A DNA stretch of 64,000 nucleotides from Streptomyces sp. MA5143a (GTDB lineage: Bacteria > Actinomycetota > Actinomycetes > Streptomycetales > Streptomycetaceae): positions 246,948 through 310,947 of the forward strand of contig NZ_OLMK01000050.1 in assembly GCF_900290235.1 (NCBI RefSeq), read 5' to 3'. Shown here in pieces: positions 34,280 to 42,660 of this stretch. The number at the start of each line of letters is the position of its first letter. Position 1 is the first letter of the stretch. The translations under genes and the position numbers were made by a program. The notes under the pieces are model-generated. The model made no database searches. It worked only from the letters and a program-made list of their open reading frames with translations, and had not been told where the DNA came from.

Positions 34280-36028
34280 TCAGCCGGCGCACTTTTCCTT
34301 GTCCGCCGTGTTCTTCTCGACGTCCAGGTCCGCCGCCGACGACGAACCGCTGATCTTCACCCCGGCGCCCTTGAAGTCCTCGCCCAGGGTCAGCACCATC
34401 GCGGGCAGCCCCTGGGAGTTGGTCTCGCTGTTGCCCTCGCCGGGCTTGAGCGCGGACGCGGACAGGCCCATGAGGTCGGCGAGCTTGCGCGCCTGGTCGG
34501 CCTGGTCCGGGTCGTACTCGAGGGTCGTCTTCGCCAACGTCTTGCCCGCGTTGCCGAGTTGGCTGGACTTCGTCACGCCGACATCGTTCTGCAGCCAGTT
34601 GAGAGTGGCCTGTGCGCTGCCGGCCTCGGCACCGCCGTTGTAGACGTTGACCCGGACCTCGGAGGCGTCGGCGCGCTTGCCCTTGAGCTTCGCCGCCTGC
34701 TTCTGCTTCTCCTTCTTCTTCACGTCGCTGAGCGAGACGTCTTCGCGGACGGTCTGGAACAGCTGCTCCGCCTTGCCCGGCATCGGCAGCACGGTCGCGC
34801 GGTCGGTGTTGTCGACGACGGGCACCGTGGTGAAGGTGATGTTCTTCGTGTTCACCTTGCCGACCTCCTGGCCGAGCGAGGCCAGCTTCTTGATGTCGGC
34901 GATCTTGTCGTCGACGGAGAGGGCCTTGGTGGCTGCCTCCGCCAGGTCGATGACCTTGCGCGGGTCGGTGAGGGTGTCCTCGGACTTCATCTGGCGGATC
35001 ATCGAGCTGAGGAACTGCTGCTGGAGCTTGATCCGGTCCAGGTCGCTGCCGAAGCCCACGCTGTAGCGGGTGCGCAGGAACGACAGTGCCTGCTCACCCT
35101 GGATGACGTGCTCGCCCTTGGAGAGGTCCAGCTTGGACTTGGAGTCCTTGATGGGCTTCGCGAGGCACACCTTCACGCCGCCGATCGCCGTGGACAGCGT
35201 CTTCACCGCGTTGAAGTCGGCGACCATGAAGTGGTCGGGGACGATCCCGGTGAGCTCCGTCACGGTCCGCATCGTGCAGCTCGGGGTGCGGCCGTCCTGG
35301 CCGAGGCTCGTGTTGAACCGGACACCGGTGGAACCGCCGATGGTCTTCTTGGAGCCGTCCTCCTGCGTCGTCTCGCAGTCGGGGATGTCCACGATCATGT
35401 CCCGCGGGATGCTCATCGCGGTCGCGTTCGTCCGGTCCTTGGAGACGTGCAGCAGGATCGTGGTGTCGGCGTGGCCGACGCTCTCCTTGTCGCCGTACGA
35501 CTCGTTGCCCTTGCCGGTGCGCTTGTCCGTGCCGATCACCAGCAGGTTGATCGCCCGGTCCTTGCTGAAGCCGCCGGTGCCGGCGCCGTCGGTGGGAATG
35601 GCGGTGATGTTGTTGTTCAGGTGCTGGTAGTAGAGGTAGCCCGCGGCGCTCACCCCGACCAGCACGAAGGCCAGCGTGCCGCCCGTCCACACGAGTATCC
35701 GCTTGCCCTTGGATTTCTTGGTCTTCGTCCTGCCCCGGCCGCCACGACGGCCCGGCAGCGGCTCCTCCTCGGGCGTCCCGCGTCGACGCCGGGGTCCCGG
35801 AACCACCTCGGGGATCTCCCGGGTGTCCGGTGTCGCCGTCGCCGACCGCCCGGAGGCGCCGCCCGCTCTGGCCCCCGCCGCCGCGGGCGTGGCCCGGCGG
35901 GGCCTCGGTACGCCTGACTGCGGTGCGGAAGGGGCCAGTCGCAGTTCGTATTCACCGGTGCTCGGGTTGAGTACCCACTGGTCTGCGGGATCGATGTCTT
36001 CCGCCCGCCCACGGCCTTGCGCGTCCAC
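34280..36028 (-). CDS. LCP family protein with LytR_C domain, paralog 4
   Basis: 582 residues from GTG 36028 with GGAGGAA about 11 nt upstream. N-terminal cytoplasmic segment begins with DPADQWVLNPSTGEYELRL, a motif that recurs in actinobacterial LCP proteins, then an Arg/Pro-rich linker. Transmembrane helix (VWTGGTLAFVLVGVSAAGYLY), LCP domain (NLLVIGTDKRTG, HADTTILLHVSKDRT, SIPRDMIVDIPDC, PDHFMVADFNAVKTLSTAIGG, FLRTRYSVGFGSDLDRIKLQQ), Lys-rich spacer, LytR_C (VRVNVYNGGAEAGSAQ). Expected role as for the other LCP enzymes. Its promoter must lie in the palindrome-rich 36029-36270 region. Confidence 0.95.
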   Translation of the reverse strand: MDAQGRGRAEDIDPADQWVLNPSTGEYELRLAPSAPQSGVPRPRRATPAAAGARAGGASGRSATATPDTREIPEVVPGPRRRRGTPEEEPLPGRRGGRGRTKTKKSKGKRILVWTGGTLAFVLVGVSAAGYLYYQHLNNNITAIPTDGAGTGGFSKDRAINLLVIGTDKRTGKGNESYGDKESVGHADTTILLHVSKDRTNATAMSIPRDMIVDIPDCETTQEDGSKKTIGGSTGVRFNTSLGQDGRTPSCTMRTVTELTGIVPDHFMVADFNAVKTLSTAIGGVKVCLAKPIKDSKSKLDLSKGEHVIQGEQALSFLRTRYSVGFGSDLDRIKLQQQFLSSMIRQMKSEDTLTDPRKVIDLAEAATKALSVDDKIADIKKLASLGQEVGKVNTKNITFTTVPVVDNTDRATVLPMPGKAEQLFQTVREDVSLSDVKKKEKQKQAAKLKGKRADASEVRVNVYNGGAEAGSAQATLNWLQNDVGVTKSSQLGNAGKTLAKTTLEYDPDQADQARKLADLMGLSASALKPGEGNSETNSQGLPAMVLTLGEDFKGAGVKISGSSSAADLDVEKNTADKEKCAG

Positions 36029-36183
36029 GGTTGTCTGATTCCTCCGTCGGGGCCACGCGGCGTCTTCCCCCTCAAAAGACGCTCGGGTCTCGCTGCAAGT
36101 GGTGCGTGACCGAGAAGGCCTGCCACACCGGATCGCTCACACTAGCCGCCCGATCAGGCGTCAAGCGACGGCGGTGACAAATT

Positions 36184-36247
36184 GCACGTCCCTACAAGTG
36201 GGCAATCTGCCCATTTCCTAGAGCAATTGTTCCTCGTGTTGACGTGC
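36184..36247. promoter_or_regulatory. Nested palindromes in AT-rich region between LCP-4 and LCP-5
   Basis: GCACGTC (36184-36190) and GACGTGC (36241-36247) flank a perfect TGGGCA-ATC-TGCCCA palindrome (36199-36213) and a CAATTG. The stretch is strikingly AT-rich. It lies upstream of LCP-4 and downstream of LCP-5, both on the minus strand, so it may be an operator for LCP-4 or a terminator of LCP-5. Confidence 0.45.
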
Positions 36248-36273
36248 GTTTTACCTGCGGGGACCCACTCCGG

Positions 36274-37470
36274 TCACTCGCAGGCCCCTTCGGCGGCCGT
36301 GCGGCCGCGAAAAGTGGGCATCGGATCGGGGGTGCGGGAAGACCCGTCCGACAGCCCGTTCGCATGTCCTTCGGGTCCGCCCTCCGGGAGTTCCCGGGCC
36401 ACGGCCACGGGTGCGTCGGAACGCAGCCGGGCGAAAAGCCGGTGTGCCGCAGGCTCGACGAGCTCGTCACGATTGGCGTCCTGGGCGTACGACTTCCTGG
36501 GAACGGTCAGGAATTGCACCCTTTCCATGGGAATGCCGCGCAACCCGCGGACGAGGTCGTAGAGACCGCGCAGACTCGCCAGACCGGGGTCGGTGGTGAG
36601 CGAGGACGTGGCCGCGTCCAGGACCGGATAGAGCTTCACCGGATTCAGCAGGACGCCGTTGCTGCGCACCTTCGCGGCCAGTGCCGCGAGGAAGCGCTGC
36701 TGGCGGTCCATCCGTTCGGTGTCACTGCCGTCGCCCAGCGTCTTGCGGGCCCGCACATAGCCGAGCGCCTGCTCGCCGTCGAGTCTCACCCGGCCCGCGG
36801 GCAGCCGGAGCTTGGCGGCCTTGTCGTGGATGGGCGCCTCGACGCACACCTCGACGCCGTCCACGGCGTCCACCATCTCCTTGAAACCGCTGAAGTCCAC
36901 GACGACGTGGTGGTCGATGCGGATGTCGGTCATCTTCTCGACCGTCCGGATGGTGCAGGCCGAACCCCCGGCCTGGAAGGCGTAGTTGAACATCGCGAAG
37001 GTCGGTTCGGACCGGGTGCCGTCCTTCTGGCGGCAGCCGGGCACGTCCACCATCAGGTCCCTCGGCAGGGACACCGCGGTCGCGCTCCGCCGGTCGGCCG
37101 CCAGGTGCAGCAGGATGGTCGTGTCCGACCGCTCGGTGCCCGAGTCCCGCCCGTATCTGCCGTTCTCGTTCCCCGACCGGGAGTCCGACCCGATCATCAG
37201 GATGTTCTGCGCGTCCCGCACCAGCGCGGTCGGCCGCTCCCGCTCGTACCGGGCCAGCTCGTCCGCCGCCGTCGTGTCCGACGTGATGTTCCCGTCCAGC
37301 CTCCGGTAGGCGGCCCACCCCACCGCCATGCCCCCGAGCAGCATCGTCGCGGCGCCCGCCGCGGTCCAGCGCAGCCACCGCCGTCGGCGGCGGCGCAGCA
37401 GCCCGTCCCCGGTGGCGGATCCACCCGCACCGGGCCCGAGCACCCCCGTCCTGCCTCCGGCGTCGTTCAC
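36274..37470 (-). CDS. LCP family protein, paralog 5
   Basis: 398 residues from GTG 37470 (GAGGGG upstream). Short cytoplasmic N-terminus with RRRRRRW stop-transfer, transmembrane helix (TAAGAATMLLGGMAVGWAAY), then LCP domain: NILMIGSDSRSGNENG, RSDTTILLHLAADRRS, SLPRDLMVDVPGC, FNYAFQAGGSACTIRTVE, RIDHHVVVDFSGFKEMVDAVDG, YVRARKTLGDGSDTERMDRQQ. No LytR_C; ends in a 40-residue polar tail. YVRARKTLGDGSD resembles paralogs 1 and 3. Long in-frame extension upstream of the GTG is spurious. Confidence 0.94.
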   Translation of the reverse strand: MNDAGGRTGVLGPGAGGSATGDGLLRRRRRRWLRWTAAGAATMLLGGMAVGWAAYRRLDGNITSDTTAADELARYERERPTALVRDAQNILMIGSDSRSGNENGRYGRDSGTERSDTTILLHLAADRRSATAVSLPRDLMVDVPGCRQKDGTRSEPTFAMFNYAFQAGGSACTIRTVEKMTDIRIDHHVVVDFSGFKEMVDAVDGVEVCVEAPIHDKAAKLRLPAGRVRLDGEQALGYVRARKTLGDGSDTERMDRQQRFLAALAAKVRSNGVLLNPVKLYPVLDAATSSLTTDPGLASLRGLYDLVRGLRGIPMERVQFLTVPRKSYAQDANRDELVEPAAHRLFARLRSDAPVAVARELPEGGPEGHANGLSDGSSRTPDPMPTFRGRTAAEGACE

Positions 37471-37631
37471 TGTCGGCCACCCCTCACGGCGTACGAGGTA
37501 CGAGCGAGCTGTGCTCCTACGACGATGGCGCGAGAGGGGGGAAGGGGCGGCCGGGGGTAGGCCGAACGGGGGACGGCGCCTGTGGGCCGAGGCCGGCCGG
37601 CGCCGTGCCGGGCGTCGCGAACCGGTGGGCC

Positions 37632-38387
37632 CTAGCGTGAGACCGCTGTGACGCGCTCGCTCTCGACGCGCTTGGCCAACGCGTCCTCCGCCAGTTGGTC
37701 CAGGTGCCGGCACAGCACCACGGACCCCCCGGTCGCCAGTGGCCCGTACAGCCCCGCCAGCAGGCCCTCCCATGTGTCGTAGCCCGCTCCGGACAGCAGC
37801 CGCGACCCCGGCCCGGTGAGCCCGAGGCCGCCCGCCTCGGCGCGCGCCCGCTCCACGACCTCCCCGCCGCTGAACTCGCGCCCGGCCACGATCAGCGCCG
37901 GCTCCTCCGGGTCCACGGGCGCGAACGGCGCGAACCGGTCCCCCTGCGAGGGCACCTCCACGGCGTAGTCCGCGAAACCCGCCGGGGTCTGCGGGAACCT
38001 CCCGCCGAGCGGCCGCAGCGCGAGGGCGACCCGCTCCCCGGAGCAGGCCCGTGCCTCCTCCAGGGTGTCGGGCCCGCTCACCACGAGATCGGCCGCGCCG
38101 GGGTCCCCTGCGACATCGGCGACGACGCCCACCGACGAGCACGCCAGCAGCCACACCGCCGTCTGCCAGTGCGCGGGCAGCAGCAGCGCGAGCCGGTCGC
38201 CGGGCTCCGCGGCCAGGTCGCCCTGGAGCAGATTCGCCGTCTTGGCCACCCAATTGGCGAAGGTGGCCACGGACAATTCGACGCGTTCGCCCGTGGCGTC
38301 GTCGTAGAAGGTCACCAGGGGGCGCGCGGGGTCCGCGGCGAGCGCGGATCGCAGCAGGTCGGCCGGGGTGCGATCGGTGGCGTTCAT
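37632..38387 (-). CDS. TIGR03089-family protein (acyl-adenylate-enzyme-like N-terminal fragment)
   Basis: 251 residues from ATG 38387. Matches the actinobacterial TIGR03089 family: resembles the N-terminal part of ANL adenylating enzymes (LVTFYDDATGERVELSVATFANWVAKTANLL; DRLALLLPAHWQTAVWLLACSSVGVVAD) but is half their length and lacks the P-loop and the C-terminal lid, so adenylation is unlikely. Function unknown. In Streptomyces and mycobacteria the family is linked to LCP and mannose-activation genes, as here; a role in envelope assembly is inference. Confidence 0.88.
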   Translation of the reverse strand: MNATDRTPADLLRSALAADPARPLVTFYDDATGERVELSVATFANWVAKTANLLQGDLAAEPGDRLALLLPAHWQTAVWLLACSSVGVVADVAGDPGAADLVVSGPDTLEEARACSGERVALALRPLGGRFPQTPAGFADYAVEVPSQGDRFAPFAPVDPEEPALIVAGREFSGGEVVERARAEAGGLGLTGPGSRLLSGAGYDTWEGLLAGLYGPLATGGSVVLCRHLDQLAEDALAKRVESERVTAVSR

Positions 38388-38524
38388 CCGCGTAAGCCTA
38401 CGCGGGGGCGGGTGCGGGGTGGGTGCGGGGCGAAGCGGAGGGGCCACCGGTTCGGCCCAGTGCCACCCACCGGTTCGGCGGAGCGGAGCCGACGGTCCGT
38501 CAGTTCCGCGATGGACAGATATGT

Positions 38525-39997
38525 ATGACTATGTCCAAGATCGGGCGTATGCATAGCTCTCGTTTCCTCGCCTCCTCGATCGGTGTCGCCTGCGCCGCGG
38601 TCCTCGCCCTCCCCGCCGCGCTGCCCGCCGCGGCCGCGACCCCCGCCGCCCCGGCCCTCGGCACGACGTCCGCCTCCGAACAGTCCGCGACTTCCGCACG
38701 AGCCGCCCCGGTTGTGGACAGAGCGACCGCATCGCCGTCCGGCCGTACCCAGTCGCTTCCCCTGGTCCCGCGCGCGACGGACCGCGCCCTCGGCCCGACC
38801 GCCGAACAGGGCCTCGGGCGCCGGGGCGTACGGTCCTTCTCGCTGGTCGGTGTCGTGTGGGACGACCCGGACACCGAACTGCACGGCCGCGTCCAGGTCC
38901 GTACCCGGGCGCGCGGCACCACCCACTGGTCCGGCTGGCAGGACGTCGAGACGCACAACCACGAGCACGCCGCCGACCCGGACACCGCCGAACGCGCCTC
39001 CAGCCGGGTGCGCGGCTCCACCGCCCCGCTCTGGGTGGGCGAGTCCGACGGGGTCGAGGTCCGCGTACGGGCCGAGGTCAGCGGTCGTACGGCCGCGCCG
39101 GGCGTCCAGATGCTCCCGGACGGCCTACGCCTCGAACTGGTCGACCCCGGCACCGGCCTCCCGGAGGCCGGGGCGACGCAGACGACCACCCCGGCGGGCG
39201 GGCCGGTCGCCGACCCCCCGCCCGTCGGCACGCCCGTGGACGCCTCGCGCCTCGGCACGCTGACCGTGGAGTCCGCCGCCGCCTCCGCCGTCAACGCCGA
39301 TCTCGCGCCGCTCGGCGCCACCTTCATCCCGGCGCTGTCACGCACGGCGACGGAGGACGGGCTGGCCGACCTGGAGCCGGGTATGAAGCCCTACATCGGG
39401 CCGCGCCCGCGTATCGTCACGCGCCGCGGCTGGGGTGCCGACGAGAAGCTCCGCGAGCGGGACTTCCTCTACACCAAGAAGGTCCAGGCGGCGTTCGTGC
39501 ACCACACCGCCTCCGGCAACAACTACAGCTGTGACGAGGCGGCTTCCGTCATCCGCAGTATCTACCGCTACCACGTGGTGAGCAGCGGCTGGCGGGACAT
39601 CGGCTACAACTTCCTCGTCGACAAGTGCGGAAACATCTACGAGGGGCGCGCGGGAGGCGTAGCGAAGGCCGTCATGGGAGCACACACCCTCGGTTTCAAC
39701 ACGAACAGCATGGGGATCGCGGTCATCGGCAGCTTCGGCACCACCAAGCCGCCCGCCGCCGCCGTGACGGGCATCGCGCAACTCACCGCCTGGAAACTCG
39801 GTCTTTACCGGGCGAACCCCAAAGGCAAGACGGACCTCATCTCCGGGGGTGGCAATCTGTACGCAAAAGGTAGGAAGGTACGACTGAACGTGATCTCCGG
39901 CCATCGTGACGGGTTCGCGACCGAGTGCCCGGGGGGGCGCCTTTACGGAAAGCTCGGTACGGCCCGCTCGAAAGCCGCCCAGTACCAAGGGCGGTAG
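38525..39997 (+). CDS. Secreted zinc-dependent peptidoglycan amidase (PGRP/Amidase_2 domain)
   Basis: 490 residues from ATG 38525; ATGs at 38531 and 38549 are alternatives. Signal peptide with hydrophobic core FLASSIGVACAAVLALPAAL and AAA cleavage. An N-terminal beta region of about 200 residues (FSLVGVVWDDPDTELHGRVQVRTR, then TTHWSGWQDVE) is shared by actinobacterial amidases. The PGRP domain starts near 315: IVTRRGWGADEKLRERD, zinc ligands in AFVHHTASGNNY and VISGHRDGFATECPG, and SSGWRDIGYNFLVDKCGNIYEGR. Cleaves N-acetylmuramoyl-L-alanine bonds. The last third uses more A/T-ending codons than its neighbours. Confidence 0.92.
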   Translation: MTMSKIGRMHSSRFLASSIGVACAAVLALPAALPAAAATPAAPALGTTSASEQSATSARAAPVVDRATASPSGRTQSLPLVPRATDRALGPTAEQGLGRRGVRSFSLVGVVWDDPDTELHGRVQVRTRARGTTHWSGWQDVETHNHEHAADPDTAERASSRVRGSTAPLWVGESDGVEVRVRAEVSGRTAAPGVQMLPDGLRLELVDPGTGLPEAGATQTTTPAGGPVADPPPVGTPVDASRLGTLTVESAAASAVNADLAPLGATFIPALSRTATEDGLADLEPGMKPYIGPRPRIVTRRGWGADEKLRERDFLYTKKVQAAFVHHTASGNNYSCDEAASVIRSIYRYHVVSSGWRDIGYNFLVDKCGNIYEGRAGGVAKAVMGAHTLGFNTNSMGIAVIGSFGTTKPPAAAVTGIAQLTAWKLGLYRANPKGKTDLISGGGNLYAKGRKVRLNVISGHRDGFATECPGGRLYGKLGTARSKAAQYQGR

Positions 39998-40205
39998 GAC
40001 GGCGGCAGGTTGAAGGGGGAACCGGGGGCGCGACCGCCCCGACCGCACACCGGTGAGCCGGCCGGAGGCCACCGCACGGCAGCACAGCAAGGCAGGGGGC
40101 ACGCCCGCCGTGTCCCCTCGAACCACCCCGCCGACCTGCGAAGCAGCAGACCGGCGGGGTTCCGCACGTCCATGAAGGCGCCATCCAACGGTCTGCATAC
40201 ACTGG

Positions 40206-40229
40206 CCGGCCGAAAGACAGTTCGGCCGG
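40206..40229. promoter_or_regulatory. Inverted repeat between promoter and start of nucleotidyltransferase gene
   Basis: CCGGCCGAA (40206-40214) and TTCGGCCGG (40221-40229) are perfectly complementary with a 6-nt spacer. TACACT just upstream (about 40198) is a -10 candidate, so the repeat would occupy the first transcribed bases: an operator or a 5' stem-loop. Confidence 0.5.
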
Positions 40230-40254
40230 TCCCGGCAGGAAGCAGAGACGACAG

Positions 40255-41337
40255 GTGACAGAAGCGATCCTCCTGGTCGGCGGCAGAGGCACCCGACTGC
40301 GTCCGCTCACGGTGCACACTCCGAAGCCCATGCTCCCGGCGGCCGGAGTCCCCTTCCTCACACACCAACTGGCGCGGGCCAGAGCGGCGGGCGTCGACCA
40401 CATCGTCCTCGCCACCTCGTATCTGGCCGAGGTCTTCGAACCCCACTTCGGCGACGGCTCCGCCCTCGGCCTCCACCTCGAGTACGTCACCGAGGAGGAG
40501 CCCCTCGGCACGGGCGGCGCCATCCGCAACGCGGCCGCACACCTTCACTCCGCCCCCGAGGACCCCGTCCTCGTCTTCAACGGCGACATCCTCACCGGCC
40601 TGGACATCCGCCGCCTGGTCGGCACGCACCGGGCGACCGGGGCGGACGTCTCCCTCCATCTGACCCAGGTGACCGACCCGCGTGCCTACGGTCTGGTCCC
40701 CACCGACGAGTCGGGCCGCGTCCTCGCCTTCCTGGAGAAACCGCAGACGCCCGAGGAGATCGTCACCGACCAGATCAACGCGGGGGCGTACGTCTTCCGC
40801 CGGTCGGTCATCGACACGATCCCGGCGGGCCGCCCGGTCTCGGTGGAGCGCGAGACGTTCCCGGACCTGCTGGCGGCGGGCGCCCACCTCCAGGGCATGG
40901 TCGACTCCACGTACTGGCTGGACCTCGGCACCCCCGCGGCCTTCGTCCGCGGCTCCGCCGACCTCGTCCTCGGCCGCGCCCCGTCCCCGGCGGTGCCCGG
41001 CCGCTGCGGCGACCGCCTCGTCCTGCCCACCGCCCGGGTGGCCGGCGACGCCAAGCTCACCGGCGGCACGGTCGTCGGCGAGGGCGCGTTCGTGGGTGAG
41101 GGGGCGAGGGTCTTCGGCAGCACGGTTCTCGCGGGCGCCGTCGTCGAACCCGGCGCGGTCATCACCGACTCCCTGATAGGCGCCCGCGCCCGCATCGGCG
41201 AACGCTCCGTCCTCACGGGCACGGTCGTCGGCGACGGCGCGGTCATCGGCGCGGACAACGAACTCCGCGCGGGGGTGAGGGTCTGGTGCGACGCCCAGAT
41301 CCCCACGGGGGCGCTCCGCTTCTCGTCGGACGAGTAG
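40255..41337 (+). CDS. Sugar nucleotidyltransferase (mannose-1-phosphate guanylyltransferase type)
   Basis: 360 residues from GTG 40255. N-terminal nucleotidyltransferase: AILLVGGRGTRLRPLTVHTPKPMLPAAG signature, EEPLGTGGAI, FNGDILTGLD (metal-binding GD), AYGLVPTDESGRVLAFLEKP, NAGAYVF, TYWLDLGTP. C-terminal left-handed beta-helix with hexapeptide repeats (AGDAKLTGGTVVGEGAFVGEGARV). This architecture makes GDP-mannose from mannose-1-phosphate and GTP in actinobacteria; glucose-1-phosphate specificity cannot be excluded. Together with ManA and ManB in this window it would complete fructose-6-phosphate to GDP-mannose. Confidence 0.9.
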   Translation: MTEAILLVGGRGTRLRPLTVHTPKPMLPAAGVPFLTHQLARARAAGVDHIVLATSYLAEVFEPHFGDGSALGLHLEYVTEEEPLGTGGAIRNAAAHLHSAPEDPVLVFNGDILTGLDIRRLVGTHRATGADVSLHLTQVTDPRAYGLVPTDESGRVLAFLEKPQTPEEIVTDQINAGAYVFRRSVIDTIPAGRPVSVERETFPDLLAAGAHLQGMVDSTYWLDLGTPAAFVRGSADLVLGRAPSPAVPGRCGDRLVLPTARVAGDAKLTGGTVVGEGAFVGEGARVFGSTVLAGAVVEPGAVITDSLIGARARIGERSVLTGTVVGDGAVIGADNELRAGVRVWCDAQIPTGALRFSSDE

Positions 41338-41406
41338 GGCGCCTCAGGGGGAGGGACATGGGGGTGCGTCGGCGGGTGCGGGTGGTTCGTGGTTGCTCGC
41401 GCAGTT

Positions 41407-41496
41407 CCCCGCGCCCCTGAAGGCTTGGGCCTGCGGCCCTGCCTTCATCCTGAAAAGCACGGGGCGCAGCCCCGGGCGCTTTTCAGGGGCGCGGGG
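41407..41496. repeat. Streptomyces-type intergenic palindromic repeat
   Basis: Outer arms CCCCGCGCCCCTGAA (41407-41421) and TTCAGGGGCGCGGGG (41482-41496) pair perfectly; inside lie further complementary blocks (GGGCCTGCGGCCC; GAAAAGC with GCTTTTC; CGGGGCGCAGCCCCG). The flanks (GCGCAGTT, CGGCTCCGCCGCG) look like the GC-rich palindromes scattered between Streptomyces genes. It separates convergent genes and may also terminate both. Confidence 0.75.
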
Positions 41497-41577
41497 CGGT
41501 GACACATGCGGCTCCGCCGCGTGGGCGCGAACAACCCCCACTGACCCGCACCCGCCCACGCACCCCCCGGCCCGAGT

Positions 41578-42579
41578 TCATAGGCGCCCGATGTCCCAGC
41601 GAGGCATCTTCGGCGTCCGCCGCCCCGGCACCCGACCCGACAGCAGAATGAACCGCGCCGCCCGATGCCGCTGCCCCGCATAAGGCTCCAGCAGCGACAG
41701 CATCACGGAGTCGTCCGCGTCCCGGTCGCCCGCCAGCGCGTAACCCACGATCCCCGGCAGATGCAGATCCCCCACGGTCACCGCGTCCGCCGCCCCATGG
41801 CTGCGCTGCACCGTCTCCGCGGACGTCCACGGCCCGATGCCCGGCACCAGTTCCAGCCGCGCCCGCGCCTCCTCCGGCGACATCCCGACGGCCTCCTCCA
41901 GCCGCCCCGCCACCCGTACCGCCCGCAGGATCGTCGACGCCCGTTTGTTGTCGACCCCGGCCCGGTGCCACTCCCACGACGGGATCAACGCCCACTCGCG
42001 GGCCGTCGGCATCACGGACATCCCCGCGGGCGCGGGCCCCGGCGCCGGCTCCCCGAACTTCCGTACGAGCAGCCGCCACGCCCGGTACGCCTCGTCCGTC
42101 GTGACCTTCTGCTCCAGGATCGACGGGATCAGCGATTCCAGCACCAGCCCGGTCCGCGTCAGCCGCAGCCCGGGTCGCCGTCGCCAGGTCGCCGCCACGA
42201 TCCGGTGCCGGGGCACGAACGCGTCCGGTTCGTCCGACGCCCCCAGCAGGGCCGGCAGTCGGTCGAGCAGCCACTCGCCACCGGGACCCCAGGCCTCCGC
42301 CTCGACGGCCCCGCCGCGCACGGCGACCCTGAGGGTGCCGCCCCCGGCAGGAGTGCGGCAGACCCGCCACACCGCCCCGTCGGCGGTCGCCCGGAACGTC
42401 GGATCGCCGGGCCCCCTCTTGAGCGGCCCGAGCACCAGCCCCAGGTCGAACGGCCCCTCAGGCGTCCACGCCCGCCGAAGCCCTGGCGCCGCTGAGGGCC
42501 GGGGCACCCCACCGGGCACCACGACCTGCCCGCCTCGCACGGTCGTACGAGTAGGTCGGGGGGAGAAACGTCCGGCCAC
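41578..42579 (-). CDS. HhH-GPD DNA glycosylase (DNA-3-methyladenine glycosylase II-like)
   Basis: 333 residues from GTG 42579. AlkA-superfamily base-excision enzyme. N-terminal beta-rich domain (PFDLGLVLGPLKRGPGDPTFR), then the helical part: LESLIPSILEQKVTTDEAYRAWRLLV, HhH motif LVPGIGPWTSAETV with the downstream catalytic aspartate (GDLHLPGIVGYALAG, VTVGD). Removes alkylated bases from DNA. Monocistronic, convergent with the nucleotidyltransferase gene and ending in the repeat-rich intergenic spacer. The start codon has a weak ribosome site. Confidence 0.9.
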   Translation of the reverse strand: MAGRFSPRPTRTTVRGGQVVVPGGVPRPSAAPGLRRAWTPEGPFDLGLVLGPLKRGPGDPTFRATADGAVWRVCRTPAGGGTLRVAVRGGAVEAEAWGPGGEWLLDRLPALLGASDEPDAFVPRHRIVAATWRRRPGLRLTRTGLVLESLIPSILEQKVTTDEAYRAWRLLVRKFGEPAPGPAPAGMSVMPTAREWALIPSWEWHRAGVDNKRASTILRAVRVAGRLEEAVGMSPEEARARLELVPGIGPWTSAETVQRSHGAADAVTVGDLHLPGIVGYALAGDRDADDSVMLSLLEPYAGQRHRAARFILLSGRVPGRRTPKMPRWDIGRL

Positions 42580-42660
42580 GGTGAGGTCCTAGGAAGCTAT
42601 GGGGAGCCCTACGAGCATAGGAGGCGGTGGTTCCCCGGAGGGGAAGGGTGTCCGGTGCCC

